From the NCBI RefSeq assembly GCF_945882965.1, contig NZ_CAMCWY010000021.1, positions 1 to 44,338 of the forward strand: a stretch of 44,338 nt of DNA, given 5' to 3'. Both the position numbers and the translations under genes were made by a program. This document shows positions 6,943 through 17,014 of this stretch, piece after piece; within the stretch, counting starts at the first letter, position 1; every line of letters begins with the position of its first letter. Origin of the DNA: Sphingorhabdus sp. EL138 (GTDB taxonomy: Bacteria; Pseudomonadota; Alphaproteobacteria; Sphingomonadales; Sphingomonadaceae). The notes below the pieces were generated by a model. The model searched no databases. It saw only the letters and a list, made by a program, of their open reading frames with translations, and was not told the origin of the DNA.

Positions 6943-7874
6943 GATGCGAAAATACCGCGCAACTTAAGGCTCGCTTTGCCCAATAATTCCTGCGCAAGCA
7001 GCGCCGGGCCATCGCCACCGATAGCGTACAGACATTCGCCCGATTGCAGTTCGCTTCCGTTTGCGGTGAAAATGTCGGCGCGTAGTCGGATCTGCGCCCC
7101 TTCAACCCGCGCCAGTGCCGCAACCGGGGAATGGCAATTGCCTCCAACAGCCGCCAGAAACGTGCGCTCGGCATTGACGGCCACAGATGTATCTGTGTCG
7201 TTGATAGCCTCTAACAAGGGGAATAGGTCGGCGCGGCTGGCCAATCGGTCAATGCCGACGGCGCCTTGCGACGCGGCGGGCAAAAACGCATCGAGCGATA
7301 GTTCAGCGCCCACCCCGGCCATACCCAAACGGTCAAGCCCTGCGGCGGCAAGCAGGGTGGCATCGGCGTCCCCTGCGTCGATATGCGCAAGCCGGGTCGC
7401 GACATTGCCCCGCAGTGGCACAATCTGCAAATCAGGCCGCACCCGTTGCAGTTGCGCCGCGCGCCTGGGGCTCGACGTGCCGACACGCGCGCCTTGTTTT
7501 AAATCACCAAGCGACGCAGCCCCAATCAACCGGTCATGAACGTCGGCGCGCGGCAGCATCGCAGAAATGACAAAAATGTCGGCGCGCCATGTTTCGACGT
7601 CTTTCATCGAATGGACGGCGATATCAATCTTATCATCAATCAACGCGCGTTCCAGTTCCTTGGTCCAAAGCGCTTTACCGCCAATATCGGCCAGTGGCCT
7701 GTCCTGAATCTTGTCGCCGGTCGCCAGCATCGGAACAAGCGTGACCGCGTCATCGGGCAGATTGTGCACCGCTTTCATAGCCGCCATGGTCATCTCGGCT
7801 TGGGCCAAAGCCAGCGGAGAACGGCGGGTTCCGATGCGCAAAGGACGCTCGGCTGTGAATATTGAACATGTCAT
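6939..7874 (-). CDS. hemC: Porphobilinogen deaminase (hydroxymethylbilane synthase)
   Basis: 311 residues, normal length. It polymerises four porphobilinogen units into hydroxymethylbilane. The N-terminal RIGTRRSPLALAQA is diagnostic. The catalytic Asp is Asp84 in IDIAVHSMKD. Other family motifs are GTSSPRRAAQL and LPAASQGAVGI, and the dipyrromethane cofactor attaches to Cys247 in GGNCHSPVAA. It is the first gene of hemC-hemD-mic60, and only 42 bp separate it from the divergent tsaD, so the two promoters must be very close or overlap. Confidence 0.97.
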   Translation of the reverse strand: MTCSIFTAERPLRIGTRRSPLALAQAEMTMAAMKAVHNLPDDAVTLVPMLATGDKIQDRPLADIGGKALWTKELERALIDDKIDIAVHSMKDVETWRADIFVISAMLPRADVHDRLIGAASLGDLKQGARVGTSSPRRAAQLQRVRPDLQIVPLRGNVATRLAHIDAGDADATLLAAAGLDRLGMAGVGAELSLDAFLPAASQGAVGIDRLASRADLFPLLEAINDTDTSVAVNAERTFLAAVGGNCHSPVAALARVEGAQIRLRADIFTANGSELQSGECLYAIGGDGPALLAQELLGKASLKLRGIFAS

Positions 7875-7916
7875 GCGGCTTGTTCATAGCGACGCGTCCA
7901 CCTATGGGAAAGCACA

Positions 7917-8951
7917 ATGGCAATCATTCTCGGTCTTGAATCAAGCTGCGACGAAACCGCAGCGGCAATCGTGCGGTCCGACCGGGCAATCTTAAGCCAT
8001 GCCTTGGCCGGGCAAGAGGATCATCACCGCGCCTTTGGTGGCGTCGTTCCAGAAATTGCGGCCCGCGCGCATGTCGAGTTGATGACGCCCTTGGTCAAAA
8101 CGGCGTTGGCCGATGCCGGACTTACCCTTAACGACGTTGATGCCATTGCCGCGACCGCTGGCCCTGGCCTTATTGGCGGCGTGATGGTCGGACTAGTAAC
8201 GGCAAAGGCGCTTGCCATGGCGTCAGGCAAGCCGCTGATTGCCGTCAACCATCTTGAAGGCCATGCCTTGTCGCCGCGACTTATCGATGCGGATCTGGAA
8301 TTTCCCTATTTGCTGTTGCTTGTGTCGGGCGGCCATTGCCAGTTGCTGCGCGTCAACGGCGTTGGCGATTATAACCGTCTTGCGACCACCATTGATGATG
8401 CAGTCGGCGAGGCGTTTGACAAGACTGCAAAAATCTTGGGTCTAGGCTTTCCCGGCGGGCCTGCGGTCGAGCAAGCCGCCGCCATCGGCAACGCCAACAA
8501 TGTGCCCTTGCCACGGCCGTTAAAAGGGGCAGATGAGCCGCATTTCTCCTTTGCAGGCCTCAAAAGCGCCGTCCTGCGCGCGCACGAGTCGGGCCAGTAT
8601 AGGATACAGGATATCGCCGCATCGTTCCAATTGGCGGTCATCGACTGCCTTTATGACCGTATAACCTATACGTTAGATCGCATAGATGCGCCTGCTGCCT
8701 TGGTGGTGGCTGGCGGTGTTGCGGCCAATGTGCCAATCCGTGAGATGCTCGAAAAGCTCGCTGCGCAACGTGGGATGCGCTTTGTCGCCCCGCCCTTATG
8801 GTTGTGCACCGACAATGGCGTCATGATCGCTTGGGCCGGAGCAGAGCGCTTTGCCATGGGTCTCACAGACGGGCTGGACTTTGTCGCGCGGCCCCGTTGG
8901 CCGCTTGACCCCCATGCCGCACCCGCGCGCGGCGCAGGCGTCAAAGCATGA
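7917..8951 (+). CDS. tsaD: tRNA threonylcarbamoyladenosine (t6A37) synthase, TsaD subunit
   Basis: 344 residues. It transfers the threonylcarbamoyl group to A37 of ANN-decoding tRNAs together with TsaB and TsaE. It begins [16 protein letters not shown], the family hallmark. The metal-binding NHLEGH lies at 111-116 (His112 and His116), followed by [11 protein letters not shown] and the C-terminal [22 protein letters not shown]-type spacing before the ATG (GGGAAAG) is a plausible ribosome site. It overlaps gpsA by 4 bp, and the pair is divergent from hemC. Confidence 0.97.
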   Translation: MAIILGLESSCDETAAAIVRSDRAILSHALAGQEDHHRAFGGVVPEIAARAHVELMTPLVKTALADAGLTLNDVDAIAATAGPGLIGGVMVGLVTAKALAMASGKPLIAVNHLEGHALSPRLIDADLEFPYLLLLVSGGHCQLLRVNGVGDYNRLATTIDDAVGEAFDKTAKILGLGFPGGPAVEQAAAIGNANNVPLPRPLKGADEPHFSFAGLKSAVLRAHESGQYRIQDIAASFQLAVIDCLYDRITYTLDRIDAPAALVVAGGVAANVPIREMLEKLAAQRGMRFVAPPLWLCTDNGVMIAWAGAERFAMGLTDGLDFVARPRWPLDPHAAPARGAGVKA

Positions 8952-9943
8952 GCGCGGGCAGATATCCCGTCGGCATCATCGGTGGCGGCGCATGGGGCAC
9001 TGCGCTTGCGGCAGTCATGGCGCAAATCCATGATAGAGTCTTGCTATGGGCCCGCGAAGAAGATGTCGTGCGCAGCGTCAACGCCCACCATGAAAACACC
9101 CTGTTTCTGCCCGGAATGCCGCTGTCGCCAAAGATTGAAGCTACCGCCGATCTCGCACGCATGGGTGCATGCGAGGCACTTCTGATTGTTACCCCAGCGC
9201 AGCATGTGCGCGCGACCTTATCCGCACTTCCCGACACCCAAGCGCCGCTGATCCTGTGTGCCAAGGGGATTGAGGCTGACACGCAAATGCTGGTGTCCGA
9301 CGTCGCGGCGCACGTGCGGCCGCACAATCCTTTGGCGGTGCTTTCCGGCCCTACATTTGCGCATGAGGTCGCGGCTGGAAAGCCAACCGCCGTGACGCTT
9401 GCGACCGCAAGCCCAGCGCTTGGTTCGGCGCTGATGCGCAGTATCGCCACCCCTTCTTTCCGTCCCTATTGGTCCGATGATGTCGTTGGCGCGGAAATTG
9501 GCGGCGCTGTTAAAAATGTGCTCGCCATTGCCTGTGGCGTTGTCGACGGCGCTGGCCTTGGCCTGAATGCGCGCGCCGCGTTAATCGCGCGCGGCTTTGC
9601 CGAAATGCAGCGTTACGGCCTTGCGCGCGGTGCAAAAGCCGAAACGCTTGCGGGGCTGTCAGGGCTCGGTGATCTGGTACTGACGTGCAGTTCGGAAAAC
9701 TCGCGAAACTTCTCCTTAGGCCGTGGTCTTGGGCAAGGACGACCTGGGGAAAATCTGCTCGCCGACCGCAAGACTGTGGCCGAGGGTGCCTTTACTGCAC
9801 CAGTGCTTTTGAAGTCGGCCACGTCTCTGTCTGTCGAAATGCCCATCGTTTCAGCCGTTTGCGCGTTACTCGCTGGCACGGCCACCGTGGAGGCTGTGAT
9901 GACCGCGTTATTGGCCCGTCCACTCAAGTCCGAAAGCTGGTAA
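8948..9943 (+). CDS. gpsA: NAD(P)-dependent glycerol-3-phosphate dehydrogenase
   Basis: 331 residues, normal length. It reduces dihydroxyacetone phosphate to sn-glycerol-3-phosphate for phospholipid synthesis. The Rossmann motif [13 protein letters not shown] lies at residues 9-21. Further signatures are [39 protein letters not shown] (with the catalytic Lys) and [14 protein letters not shown]. The ATG overlaps the tsaD stop by 4 bp (ATGA), so it is probably translationally coupled. Confidence 0.97.
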   Translation: MSAGRYPVGIIGGGAWGTALAAVMAQIHDRVLLWAREEDVVRSVNAHHENTLFLPGMPLSPKIEATADLARMGACEALLIVTPAQHVRATLSALPDTQAPLILCAKGIEADTQMLVSDVAAHVRPHNPLAVLSGPTFAHEVAAGKPTAVTLATASPALGSALMRSIATPSFRPYWSDDVVGAEIGGAVKNVLAIACGVVDGAGLGLNARAALIARGFAEMQRYGLARGAKAETLAGLSGLGDLVLTCSSENSRNFSLGRGLGQGRPGENLLADRKTVAEGAFTAPVLLKSATSLSVEMPIVSAVCALLAGTATVEAVMTALLARPLKSESW

Positions 9944-9984
9944 CTTCGGCCTGAATGCGCTATTTCACGCACAAAGGACTGCAT

Positions 9985-11481
9985 TTGAGCACAGCGAGAA
10001 CCGACGAAGAAGACATTCAAGCGCTCGCCAAGGGCGGTCGCACAAATGTCTTTGGATTCGTGCTGCGGCTGGCGGCGCGAATCCCATTCTTGTTCATCGC
10101 GGGCCGGCTTTATGGTCCCGAGGCACTTGGCCGCTTTGCTTATGCTATTTTGATCGTTGAATTTGCAGCCCAGCTTGGGTCGCTTGGCCTGCGCCGGGGT
10201 CTTGCAGAACTGCTGTCCAAGGATGATCGGCCGCACGCCCATATCATCGCAGATTGCTTGCTTGCCGCGATGGTCGCTTCGGCGCTGGGCGCTGCATTTT
10301 TGATCGCGTTCCCGCAATTCATGTTTCCCAATAGCAGCACCAACGGGTTTGATCGATTCTTGCCACTGGCGATTTTTGCGATTGTGGCAACGGATGTGGC
10401 GCTGTCCGCGCTTGCCTATAAATTTGACATCCTGTCCACCGTACGCGCACGCGCAGTGGTCGAGCCTTGGACGATCAGCATCGCTGCGGGTGTATTATAT
10501 TTTTATTCCGCCCGCGATGGCCTGATCCTGGCTTATGTCGCCTCTTTGGCGGCGGCATTGGTCTTTGCGCTGTGGCCCTTATGGCGCAGCTATGGCCTTC
10601 CGCGCGGCTGGCGGCCAAGCCCGACGCGCTCGCTTGGCATTGCGCGGCGCAACCTGCCGCTCGCCGCTGCAGATGCAGCTGAATGGGGCAGCCGACGGCT
10701 TGACCTTGCCATATTGGGGTTGTTCGCCTCGCCAGCCGTGGTCGGAATTTATTATGTCGCGCAACAAGTCGCGAGCTTGCCGCAGAAGTTGAAAACCAGT
10801 TTCGACCCAATTTTGGGGCCAGTCATTACCCGCAATTTGCAGACGCAAAACTATGCGGAAATCGCCAAGCAAGTAGGCCAAGTCGGCTTCTGGATCATAG
10901 CGGCGCAGGCGGGGATTGCATTGGCGCTTGGTATCCCGGGCGAGGCCGTGATGGGGCTGGTGGGCCCTCAATTTGTGGGCGGCGTTATAGCGCTTGCCTT
11001 TTTGCTCGCAGCAGAGGTCACTGCCGCCCCCGCCGTCGTGAGCGAATCCGCCTTAGTATACATGGCACGCTACCGAAATTTTTTGATCTCGCTCGGCATG
11101 CTGATGGTTCAGGCATTGGTGAGTGTTGGCCTGATCATACTCGTCGACGACTTACCCATTACGCCTGAACATGTCGGCCTATATCAGGCGGCAGCGGTGG
11201 CGTGCGGCCTGACAATCTCGCTTGGGATCGGGTCGCTTATCAAATCCCGGTTTCTGTCGCATTTGCTTGGGCGGACGATTCGTTTCTGGCGCTGGACGCT
11301 GCTGATTGCCGTCGCTGCTGCTGCGCTGCTTGGATTCATTATCGTCAGCGTGCCCGACCGATTTGAATGGGTCGAACTCACAATCGGAATTCCCGCAATT
11401 CTCGGTCTTTATGGCTGGATCATCTGGCGCTGGGGCTTTGGCCCCGAAGACCGGCTACTATTCCGCAAGAAACGCCATTAA
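9985..11481 (+). CDS. Polysaccharide/oligosaccharide flippase-like membrane protein (MVF/MATE superfamily)
   Basis: About 498 residues from the TTG at 9985, which has AAGGA 6 bases upstream; an ATG at 9955 gives ten more residues but lacks a ribosome site. The N terminus TDEEDIQALAKGGRTNVFGF is followed by about 12-14 hydrophobic segments spread over the whole length. The layout resembles Wzx-type lipid-linked oligosaccharide flippases (RLAARIPFLFIAGRLYGPEALGRFA near the start). It probably moves a surface-glycan precursor across the inner membrane. No glycosyltransferase genes are adjacent, so the substrate is unknown. Its stop codon overlaps that of the convergent kinase gene in TTAA. Confidence 0.82.
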   Translation: MSTARTDEEDIQALAKGGRTNVFGFVLRLAARIPFLFIAGRLYGPEALGRFAYAILIVEFAAQLGSLGLRRGLAELLSKDDRPHAHIIADCLLAAMVASALGAAFLIAFPQFMFPNSSTNGFDRFLPLAIFAIVATDVALSALAYKFDILSTVRARAVVEPWTISIAAGVLYFYSARDGLILAYVASLAAALVFALWPLWRSYGLPRGWRPSPTRSLGIARRNLPLAAADAAEWGSRRLDLAILGLFASPAVVGIYYVAQQVASLPQKLKTSFDPILGPVITRNLQTQNYAEIAKQVGQVGFWIIAAQAGIALALGIPGEAVMGLVGPQFVGGVIALAFLLAAEVTAAPAVVSESALVYMARYRNFLISLGMLMVQALVSVGLIILVDDLPITPEHVGLYQAAAVACGLTISLGIGSLIKSRFLSHLLGRTIRFWRWTLLIAVAAAALLGFIIVSVPDRFEWVELTIGIPAILGLYGWIIWRWGFGPEDRLLFRKKRH

Positions 11482-12473
11482 CTTAACCGTTTGGCAACCA
11501 AATCCGCAATGTCTGCTTCTGGCCGCGCGCCATAATGCGAGATGATTTCCGCTGCGCACACCGCACCCATGGTCAGGCAATCCGCCATTGGGCGCCCCTG
11601 CGCAAGGCCAGCAAACACACCGGACGCGAACAGGTCGCCTGCACCTGTGGTATCGACCAATTGCGCCACGGGTTCAGCACCGACTTCCGTGCGGACACCA
11701 TTTTCGACGGCAATCGCGCCATGTTTGCCGCGCGTGCAGACGAGCAATGGAACCTTCGCGGCGATGGCGGCAACCGAAGCTTCGAAATCATCGCTGTTGT
11801 TCAGCGCGCAGATTTCAACTTCGTTGGAGAATAAAATGTCAATACGACCGGCGTCCATTTCGGCCAAGAAATCAGTACCATGGCGCGAAATCACAAATGC
11901 ATCTGACAAGGTCAAAGCCACCTTGCGGCCAGCCGCGCGCGCAACGTCAATGGCGGTGCGCATGGCAGCACGTGGTTCTTCAGGGTCCCACAAATAGCCT
12001 TCAAGATACAAGATCGCCGCGCTTTCAATCAGCGATGTGTCGATGACCGATGCAGGCAGATATTGGGACGCACCCAAAAAGGTGTTCATTGTGCGCTGCG
12101 CATCGGGCGTGACCAATATGTAGCAACGTGCGGTCGATGGCGCACCGTCGCGGGCAGGAATGTCGAAATGAATGCCGCCTGCGCGAATGTCATGCGCGAA
12201 AACTTGACCAAGCTGATCGGTTGCAACTTGCCCGATAAAGGCCGTCTTGTGGCCAAGCCATGCCAAGCCAGCCAAGGTGTTCGCCGCCGAACCACCGCTA
12301 ATCTCCCGGGCAGGTCCCATATGCCCGTAAAGTGCCTGTGCGCGTTCTTCGTCGATAAGCTGCATGCTGCCCTTTGTGAGGCCTTCGCTTGCGATGAAAG
12401 CATCATCGGTATCGGCGATGATATCCACAATGGCATTGCCAATTGCAAGGACGTCGAAGCGGGTCTCCGTCAT
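11478..12473 (-). CDS. PfkB-family carbohydrate kinase, probable adenosine kinase
   Basis: 331 residues. The ribokinase/PfkB fold is shown by FDVLAIGNAIVDIIA at the N terminus, the substrate-binding GGSAANTLAGLAWLG, and the C-terminal signature DTTGAGDLFASGVFAG containing the catalytic Asp and anion hole. The family in sphingomonads is usually annotated as adenosine kinase (adenosine plus ATP to AMP), but the exact sugar or nucleoside cannot be fixed from the motifs. The gene stands alone, is convergent with the flippase gene with a 4-bp overlap of stop codons, and is divergent from the EI24 gene 72 bp away. Confidence 0.87.
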   Translation of the reverse strand: MTETRFDVLAIGNAIVDIIADTDDAFIASEGLTKGSMQLIDEERAQALYGHMGPAREISGGSAANTLAGLAWLGHKTAFIGQVATDQLGQVFAHDIRAGGIHFDIPARDGAPSTARCYILVTPDAQRTMNTFLGASQYLPASVIDTSLIESAAILYLEGYLWDPEEPRAAMRTAIDVARAAGRKVALTLSDAFVISRHGTDFLAEMDAGRIDILFSNEVEICALNNSDDFEASVAAIAAKVPLLVCTRGKHGAIAVENGVRTEVGAEPVAQLVDTTGAGDLFASGVFAGLAQGRPMADCLTMGAVCAAEIISHYGARPEADIADLVAKRLS

Positions 12474-12545
12474 AAAGGTTCCTGTTTAAGCCAAGCGCGC
12501 CCTAGTTGGATTGGACATTTCCGGCAAGCGGTTTAGAACGGCCCG

Positions 12546-13208
12546 ATGATCCAAGCGCTAATTCTTTCGTTCCAAAGCCTTTCCGACAGGCGTATCTTTG
12601 CTGTCTTGGTGAAGGTGACCATTCTCACTATTGTCAGCTTCCTCATTCTGGGCATTGGCCTCTGGTTCGCCCTGCTATGGGTGTTCGGATGGCTCAATGT
12701 GAATGATGGCGGCTTTTGGTCGGGCCTGCTCACCGTTGCCGTTATCGTCCTGTCCGGCTTCTTATTGTTCCGCGTTTTGGCCGTTGCGATAACATGGGTT
12801 TTTGCCGATGACATCATCGATGCCGTCGAGGATCGACATTATCCACGGCAGGCCGCATTCAGCAAACGGCCAAGCCTGGGCGCTGGCGTGCACATGGCCA
12901 TGCGGTCGATAATACGCGTGCTTGGCTATAATCTCCTCGCTTTACCGCTTTATGTGCTTCTGCTGTTTACCGGCGTTGGCACAGCGATTGCGTTCCTGTT
13001 GATCAACGCGTTGCTTTTGGGTCGGGACTTGGAGGACATGCTCATCGCGCGGCATGGCGCAAAGGGCGCGATTAACAAGCTACCCCGTCTGATGCTGGGA
13101 CTAATGGGAACTGCCGGAATGCTGGTGCCGCTTATCAACCTTCTGGTGCCCATTCTGGCAACAGCCACGGCGGTCCATTGGGTCCATTCGGGAAATTCGA
13201 AGCTATGA
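12546..13208 (+). CDS. EI24-domain (CysZ-like) inner-membrane protein
   Basis: 220 residues with about five or six membrane segments (20-50, 58-82, 124-150 and 172-205). The pattern of an N-terminal amphipathic helix (MIQALILSFQSLSDRRIFAVL), a long central loop and LLINALLLGRDLEDMLIARH matches the EI24/CysZ family. CysZ proteins move sulfate, but many family members are uncharacterised and no sulfur genes are nearby, so transport of sulfate is not claimed. The stop overlaps the start of the following lipoprotein gene. Confidence 0.75.
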   Translation: MIQALILSFQSLSDRRIFAVLVKVTILTIVSFLILGIGLWFALLWVFGWLNVNDGGFWSGLLTVAVIVLSGFLLFRVLAVAITWVFADDIIDAVEDRHYPRQAAFSKRPSLGAGVHMAMRSIIRVLGYNLLALPLYVLLLFTGVGTAIAFLLINALLLGRDLEDMLIARHGAKGAINKLPRLMLGLMGTAGMLVPLINLLVPILATATAVHWVHSGNSKL

Positions 13209-13597
13209 AGCATGCACTCCCCCTCACCGCAACCGCTTTGTTGCTGGCAGGCTGTGTCTCGGCGCCTGAGGCGCGTGCGCCAGCGCGTCAGCCCGCAATG
13301 GTTGAGCGCACGGCGGCGTCTTTCCCGCCCCGCCCCGTGATTGTAACGCCCGGACTTGAAGGGGTGATTGGTAAAGACGCCAATGCCATAAAACGCTTAT
13401 TCGGCGAACCACGGCTGGACGTTGTCGAAGTTTATGGTCGCAAGCTGCAGTTCGTCGGCAAGCCCTGCATCCTTGATGCGTTTCTCTATCCCGAACGTAA
13501 AGGTGCACGCGAAGTCGTCACTTATGTAGATGCCCGCAGAAGCGACGGAGCCGCCGTAGACCGCGCCGCTTGCATTGCGGCCCTGCAACGCCGCTAG
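13205..13597 (+). CDS. Small lipoprotein of unknown function
   Basis: About 130 residues. The ATG at 13205 overlaps the stop of the EI24 gene (ATGA). The N terminus [17 protein letters not shown] is a lipoprotein signal with lipobox LAGC. The mature part contains [31 protein letters not shown], a short motif reminiscent of SmpA/OmlA-type folds, and ends with CIAALQRR. It probably sits in the outer or inner membrane facing the periplasm. Its stop shares CTAG with that of queG. Confidence 0.75.
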   Translation: MKHALPLTATALLLAGCVSAPEARAPARQPAMVERTAASFPPRPVIVTPGLEGVIGKDANAIKRLFGEPRLDVVEVYGRKLQFVGKPCILDAFLYPERKGAREVVTYVDARRSDGAAVDRAACIAALQRR

Positions 13598-14721
13598 GTT
13601 GTGGCATCCCACTCGGCACGGACCGACAGATCTCGCTCGGTGGGCAAATATTCCATACGCCTTTGCGCAAATGCCTCAGGTGACAGCCGCCCCAACGCCC
13701 AGATCGCCGCGCCGCGAACCACAGGTGCAGGATCGGCCAGCAAAATCTCAATCTGCGAAATAAGCCCAGCATCCGTGCCATTGCCAGCCGCGATCAAGAC
13801 ATTGCGTACAAACCGGTCACGTCCGATCCGTTTGATGGGCGATCCGGAAAAGAGTTGCCGAAATGCGGCATCATCCAATGTCAATAAATCCGCAATCTGC
13901 GGCGCAACCAGTTCCGCGCGGGGTGAAAACGCCTTATGCGCAGTTGCCGTTTCGGCAAATTTGTTCCACGGACACACGGCAAGACAGTCATCGCAGCCAT
14001 AGATATGATTGCCTATTAATGGCCGAAGTTCCAAGTCAATTGGTCCCTTATGCTCGATCGTCAAATACGAGATGCAGCGGCGGGCATCGAGGCGGTAGGG
14101 CGCGGGAAAGGCATTGGTCGGACAAATGTCTAGGCACGCGCGGCATGATCCACAACTGTCTTCGGCGGGCAAAGCGGGCTCAAGCTCAGCGGTGGTATAA
14201 ATCGCGCCCAAAAACAACCAACTGCCATGTTCTCGGCTCACAACATTGCTATGCTTACCCTGCCAGCCAAGCCCGGCGGATTGCGCTAGGGCTTTCTCCA
14301 TCACTGGCGCGGTATCGACAAAGACTTTGACGCCTGCATCTGCTTCATGCGCCAGCCATCCCGCCAGCCGCTTGAGCGCGCCCTTCACGACATCATGATA
14401 ATCGCGCCCTTGTGCATAGACCGAAATGCGTGCGCGCGTGTCTTGGTCGGCAAGGACCATGGGATCATGCGGCGGGGCATAGCTCATCCCCAGCATGATA
14501 ACGGATTTGACCTCGGGCCATAAGATGTCCGGATTGGCGCGTTCATCGGCGCGGCTTTCCATCCAGAGCATGTCGCCATGCAAGCCTTCGCGCAGCCATT
14601 GTCGAAGTCGTTCGCCTGCCGCCGGCGCAAGACGGCCAGGCGCGATGCCAAAGGCAACAAAGCCTTCGCCTTTCGCACGATCTTGCAAGGCGTTAACTAA
14701 ATTTCTATTGTCTCTCTTCAC
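13594..14721 (-). CDS. queG: Epoxyqueuosine reductase
   Basis: 375 residues, normal length. It carries out the final step of queuosine synthesis, reducing epoxyqueuosine in tRNA with cobalamin and two [4Fe-4S] clusters. The first cluster motif is Cys190-x2-Cys193-x2-Cys196-x3-Cys200-Pro ([14 protein letters not shown]), and the second is around Cys243, Cys246 and Cys250 ([15 protein letters not shown]). The likely catalytic Asp is Asp136 in [14 protein letters not shown]. The last 60 residues form a HEAT-like repeat ([19 protein letters not shown]). It is convergent with the lipoprotein gene (4-bp stop overlap) and divergent from the ABC transporter. Confidence 0.96.
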   Translation of the reverse strand: MKRDNRNLVNALQDRAKGEGFVAFGIAPGRLAPAAGERLRQWLREGLHGDMLWMESRADERANPDILWPEVKSVIMLGMSYAPPHDPMVLADQDTRARISVYAQGRDYHDVVKGALKRLAGWLAHEADAGVKVFVDTAPVMEKALAQSAGLGWQGKHSNVVSREHGSWLFLGAIYTTAELEPALPAEDSCGSCRACLDICPTNAFPAPYRLDARRCISYLTIEHKGPIDLELRPLIGNHIYGCDDCLAVCPWNKFAETATAHKAFSPRAELVAPQIADLLTLDDAAFRQLFSGSPIKRIGRDRFVRNVLIAAGNGTDAGLISQIEILLADPAPVVRGAAIWALGRLSPEAFAQRRMEYLPTERDLSVRAEWDATT

Positions 14722-14766
14722 GCGCTGACCCTATTCAACACCCTCACACACTCCGGGGCACTCAGA

Positions 14767-15699
14767 ATGTATGCAATAGAGGCAAAGGGACTATTAAAGC
14801 AATTCGACGGCTTTCGCGCAGTTGATGGTGTGGACTTGAATATTCCCGAAGGGAGCATTTTTGGCATTCTGGGTCCAAATGGCGCGGGCAAAACAACCAT
14901 GCTGCGGACCTTGCTTGGGATCATTGATCCCGACGCTGGGACGCGGACCTTGCTTGGCGCTGACCGCCCGATATCGCAGTCGCGTAACGTAGGCTATTTG
15001 CCCGAAGAACGTGGGCTTTACCAATCGATGCGCGCCGTTGACACTATTGCTTTCATGGGAGCGCTGCGCGGCCTTTCGCTGCGGGAAGGCGCGAGAAAAG
15101 GCCGTGCCTTGCTCGAAGAAGCTGGCCTTGGTTACGCCGCTGACCGGCAAATCCGGCAGCTGTCCAAAGGTATGGCGCAGACGGTGCAGTTGATGGGCAC
15201 CATCGTCCATGACCCGAAGCTGATTGTTCTTGATGAACCTTTTTCCGGGCTTGATGCGCTCAATCAAGCAAAGCTCGAAAAGATGATCCGCGCGCAGGCT
15301 GCCAAAGGCGTTACCGTTATTTTCTCCACCCATGTCATCGCTCATGCCGAACGCCTGTGCGAACGCATCGCGATCATTGCTAAGGGCAAGATCAGCTTTG
15401 ACGGGCTGGTATCGGAGGCCCGCGACCGTTTACGTCCGCAAGTGCATTTGGAAACCGAAACACTCGATGGCCCGTGGCGCTCGGCTTTGCCTGCGCAGAC
15501 AAAGGCCGATGGGCATCATTGGCACTTCACCTTGCCCAAAACAGGCGTGGAGCCATTACTAACCGCCTTGGTCGAAGGCAAAGCAGGTATCCGGTCGCTA
15601 TCCATTGAACGGCCCGGCCTGCACGATGCCTTCGTCGCGATTGCAGGCGAAGATGTGGCCGCCGAAATGGATGACGCCGCCATGGGAGACCCAAAATGA
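14767..15699 (+). CDS. ABC transporter ATP-binding protein (NatA/DUF4162 type)
   Basis: 310 residues. The nucleotide-binding domain occupies about 1-215: Walker A GPNGAGKTTMLR (about 37-48), signature QLSKGMAQTVQL, Walker B LIVLDEPFSGLD, and the H-loop in FSTHVIAHAE. The C-terminal 90 residues form a DUF4162-like extension found in NatA-type exporters. It overlaps the permease gene by 4 bp and forms one transport unit with it. Substrate unknown; sodium or small-molecule export is typical of the family. Confidence 0.93.
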   Translation: MYAIEAKGLLKQFDGFRAVDGVDLNIPEGSIFGILGPNGAGKTTMLRTLLGIIDPDAGTRTLLGADRPISQSRNVGYLPEERGLYQSMRAVDTIAFMGALRGLSLREGARKGRALLEEAGLGYAADRQIRQLSKGMAQTVQLMGTIVHDPKLIVLDEPFSGLDALNQAKLEKMIRAQAAKGVTVIFSTHVIAHAERLCERIAIIAKGKISFDGLVSEARDRLRPQVHLETETLDGPWRSALPAQTKADGHHWHFTLPKTGVEPLLTALVEGKAGIRSLSIERPGLHDAFVAIAGEDVAAEMDDAAMGDPK

Positions 15700-16943
15700 G
15701 GGAGATTTTCCGCGCCGCCTTCGTCATTGCCCGCCGCGATTTTATCGCGATTGTCTATTCCAAAGCGTTCATCTTCTTTCTCCTGGGTCCCTTATTACCA
15801 GTGTTGGTCGGCTTTGCGGCGGGCAATTTGGGTGGGCAGATCGCCAAGCAAGTCGCGCGGCCCGTTGTCGGCATTGCTCTCTCTCAGGCCGATGCTGATA
15901 AGATACTCATGGCTCGAAGTGCGCTCTCGAAAACATTGGGTGATCGCTATTTTTCGGAAATGAAAGTCGTCGGCGACGCCGAAGTCGGGCAAGTGAGCCC
16001 CCAAGCCTATCTCCAGAAAAAAAGTGACAGTTTCACCGTTGTGGTGACAGGGACGCTGGAAAAACCCATCGTAACTGGAACCGCAAACAGCATACGACGC
16101 GAACGCCCCGACATTGAGTTACTTGCAGGTTACGCCCAAAGCGGGGGTAGTTTGATATTGCCCACCGCCACATCGGACATTGTTGTTGAAACCGCCAATA
16201 ACGACAAGCAACTGCGCACAATCACGGCGCAAGGTGGCCAAGTATTGGTGCTTTTCCTAACCATGTTGCTGGCGGGCATGGTGCTGTCTAATCTGGTCGA
16301 AGAAAAATCGAACAAGATCATCGAGATTTTAGCAGCATCGGTACCGATGGAGTCAGTTTTTCTGGGAAAGCTTTTTGCGATGCTCGCTATGGCGTTGCTA
16401 GGCATAGCCGTTTGGACCACCATTGGCATCATCGGCTTCATGGCGGTTAGCCCGAATCTCCCCAGCTACCCGACACCAGCGGTGGGTTGGCCGATATTTA
16501 TTGGCCTGTGCTTTGCCTATTTCGTCATGGCCTATCTGATGCTGGGCGCATTGTTTCTAGGCATCGGTGCGATGGCGGCAACGGTGCGTGAGGTGCAGAC
16601 TATTTCCATGCCCGTCACCATGGTGCAGTTGATCAATTTCTTCTTCGCGTCTTACGCGCTGACCAAGACTGGCGAGCCCATGGAAATATTTGCGGCCGTC
16701 TTTCCGTTCAGTTCGCCCTTTGCGATGATCGGGCGCGCGGCACTTGAGCCGATGTTATGGCATCATGGCGTAGCGATTATCGGCCAACTGCTGTTCGCGG
16801 TGCTGCTGCTGCGCCTTGGCGTATATCTGTTCAAGAAAAACGTCATGAAGTCCGGAAACGCTGGCCGCGTCAAGGATGGCAGCAAGCGTAAGCTTTTGGG
16901 GGCTGATCAAAATTCCTCGATAACGTCCCGCCACACCAATTGA
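15696..16943 (+). CDS. ABC-2 type transporter permease (NatB-like)
   Basis: 415 residues. One membrane segment lies near residues 20-45 (AFIFFLLGPLLPVLVGFAAG). It is followed by a large extracytoplasmic domain (about 50-175) and five or six segments in the C-terminal half. The motif NLVEEKSNKIIEILAASVP is the hallmark of the ABC2_membrane_3/NatB group. It is translationally coupled to the ATPase gene upstream. Confidence 0.92.
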   Translation: MREIFRAAFVIARRDFIAIVYSKAFIFFLLGPLLPVLVGFAAGNLGGQIAKQVARPVVGIALSQADADKILMARSALSKTLGDRYFSEMKVVGDAEVGQVSPQAYLQKKSDSFTVVVTGTLEKPIVTGTANSIRRERPDIELLAGYAQSGGSLILPTATSDIVVETANNDKQLRTITAQGGQVLVLFLTMLLAGMVLSNLVEEKSNKIIEILAASVPMESVFLGKLFAMLAMALLGIAVWTTIGIIGFMAVSPNLPSYPTPAVGWPIFIGLCFAYFVMAYLMLGALFLGIGAMAATVREVQTISMPVTMVQLINFFFASYALTKTGEPMEIFAAVFPFSSPFAMIGRAALEPMLWHHGVAIIGQLLFAVLLLRLGVYLFKKNVMKSGNAGRVKDGSKRKLLGADQNSSITSRHTN

Positions 16944-16962
16944 GTTGCGGTTCGAAACTGGA

Positions 16963-16990
16963 TTGACATTTTTGTAAGTAGTGGCACTTT
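16963..16990 (+). promoter_or_regulatory. Possible promoter of the P450 gene
   Basis: A perfect -35 hexamer TTGACA lies at 16963-16968, but the best -10 candidate about 17 bp on is weak (CACTTT). An AGGAG ribosome site follows at 17001-17005, nine bases before the ATG. The gap between the permease stop and the P450 start is only 71 bp, so this is the only room for a dedicated promoter. Confidence 0.3.
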
Positions 16991-17014
16991 CCCCGCCGAG
17001 AGGAGTCGAGAAAA

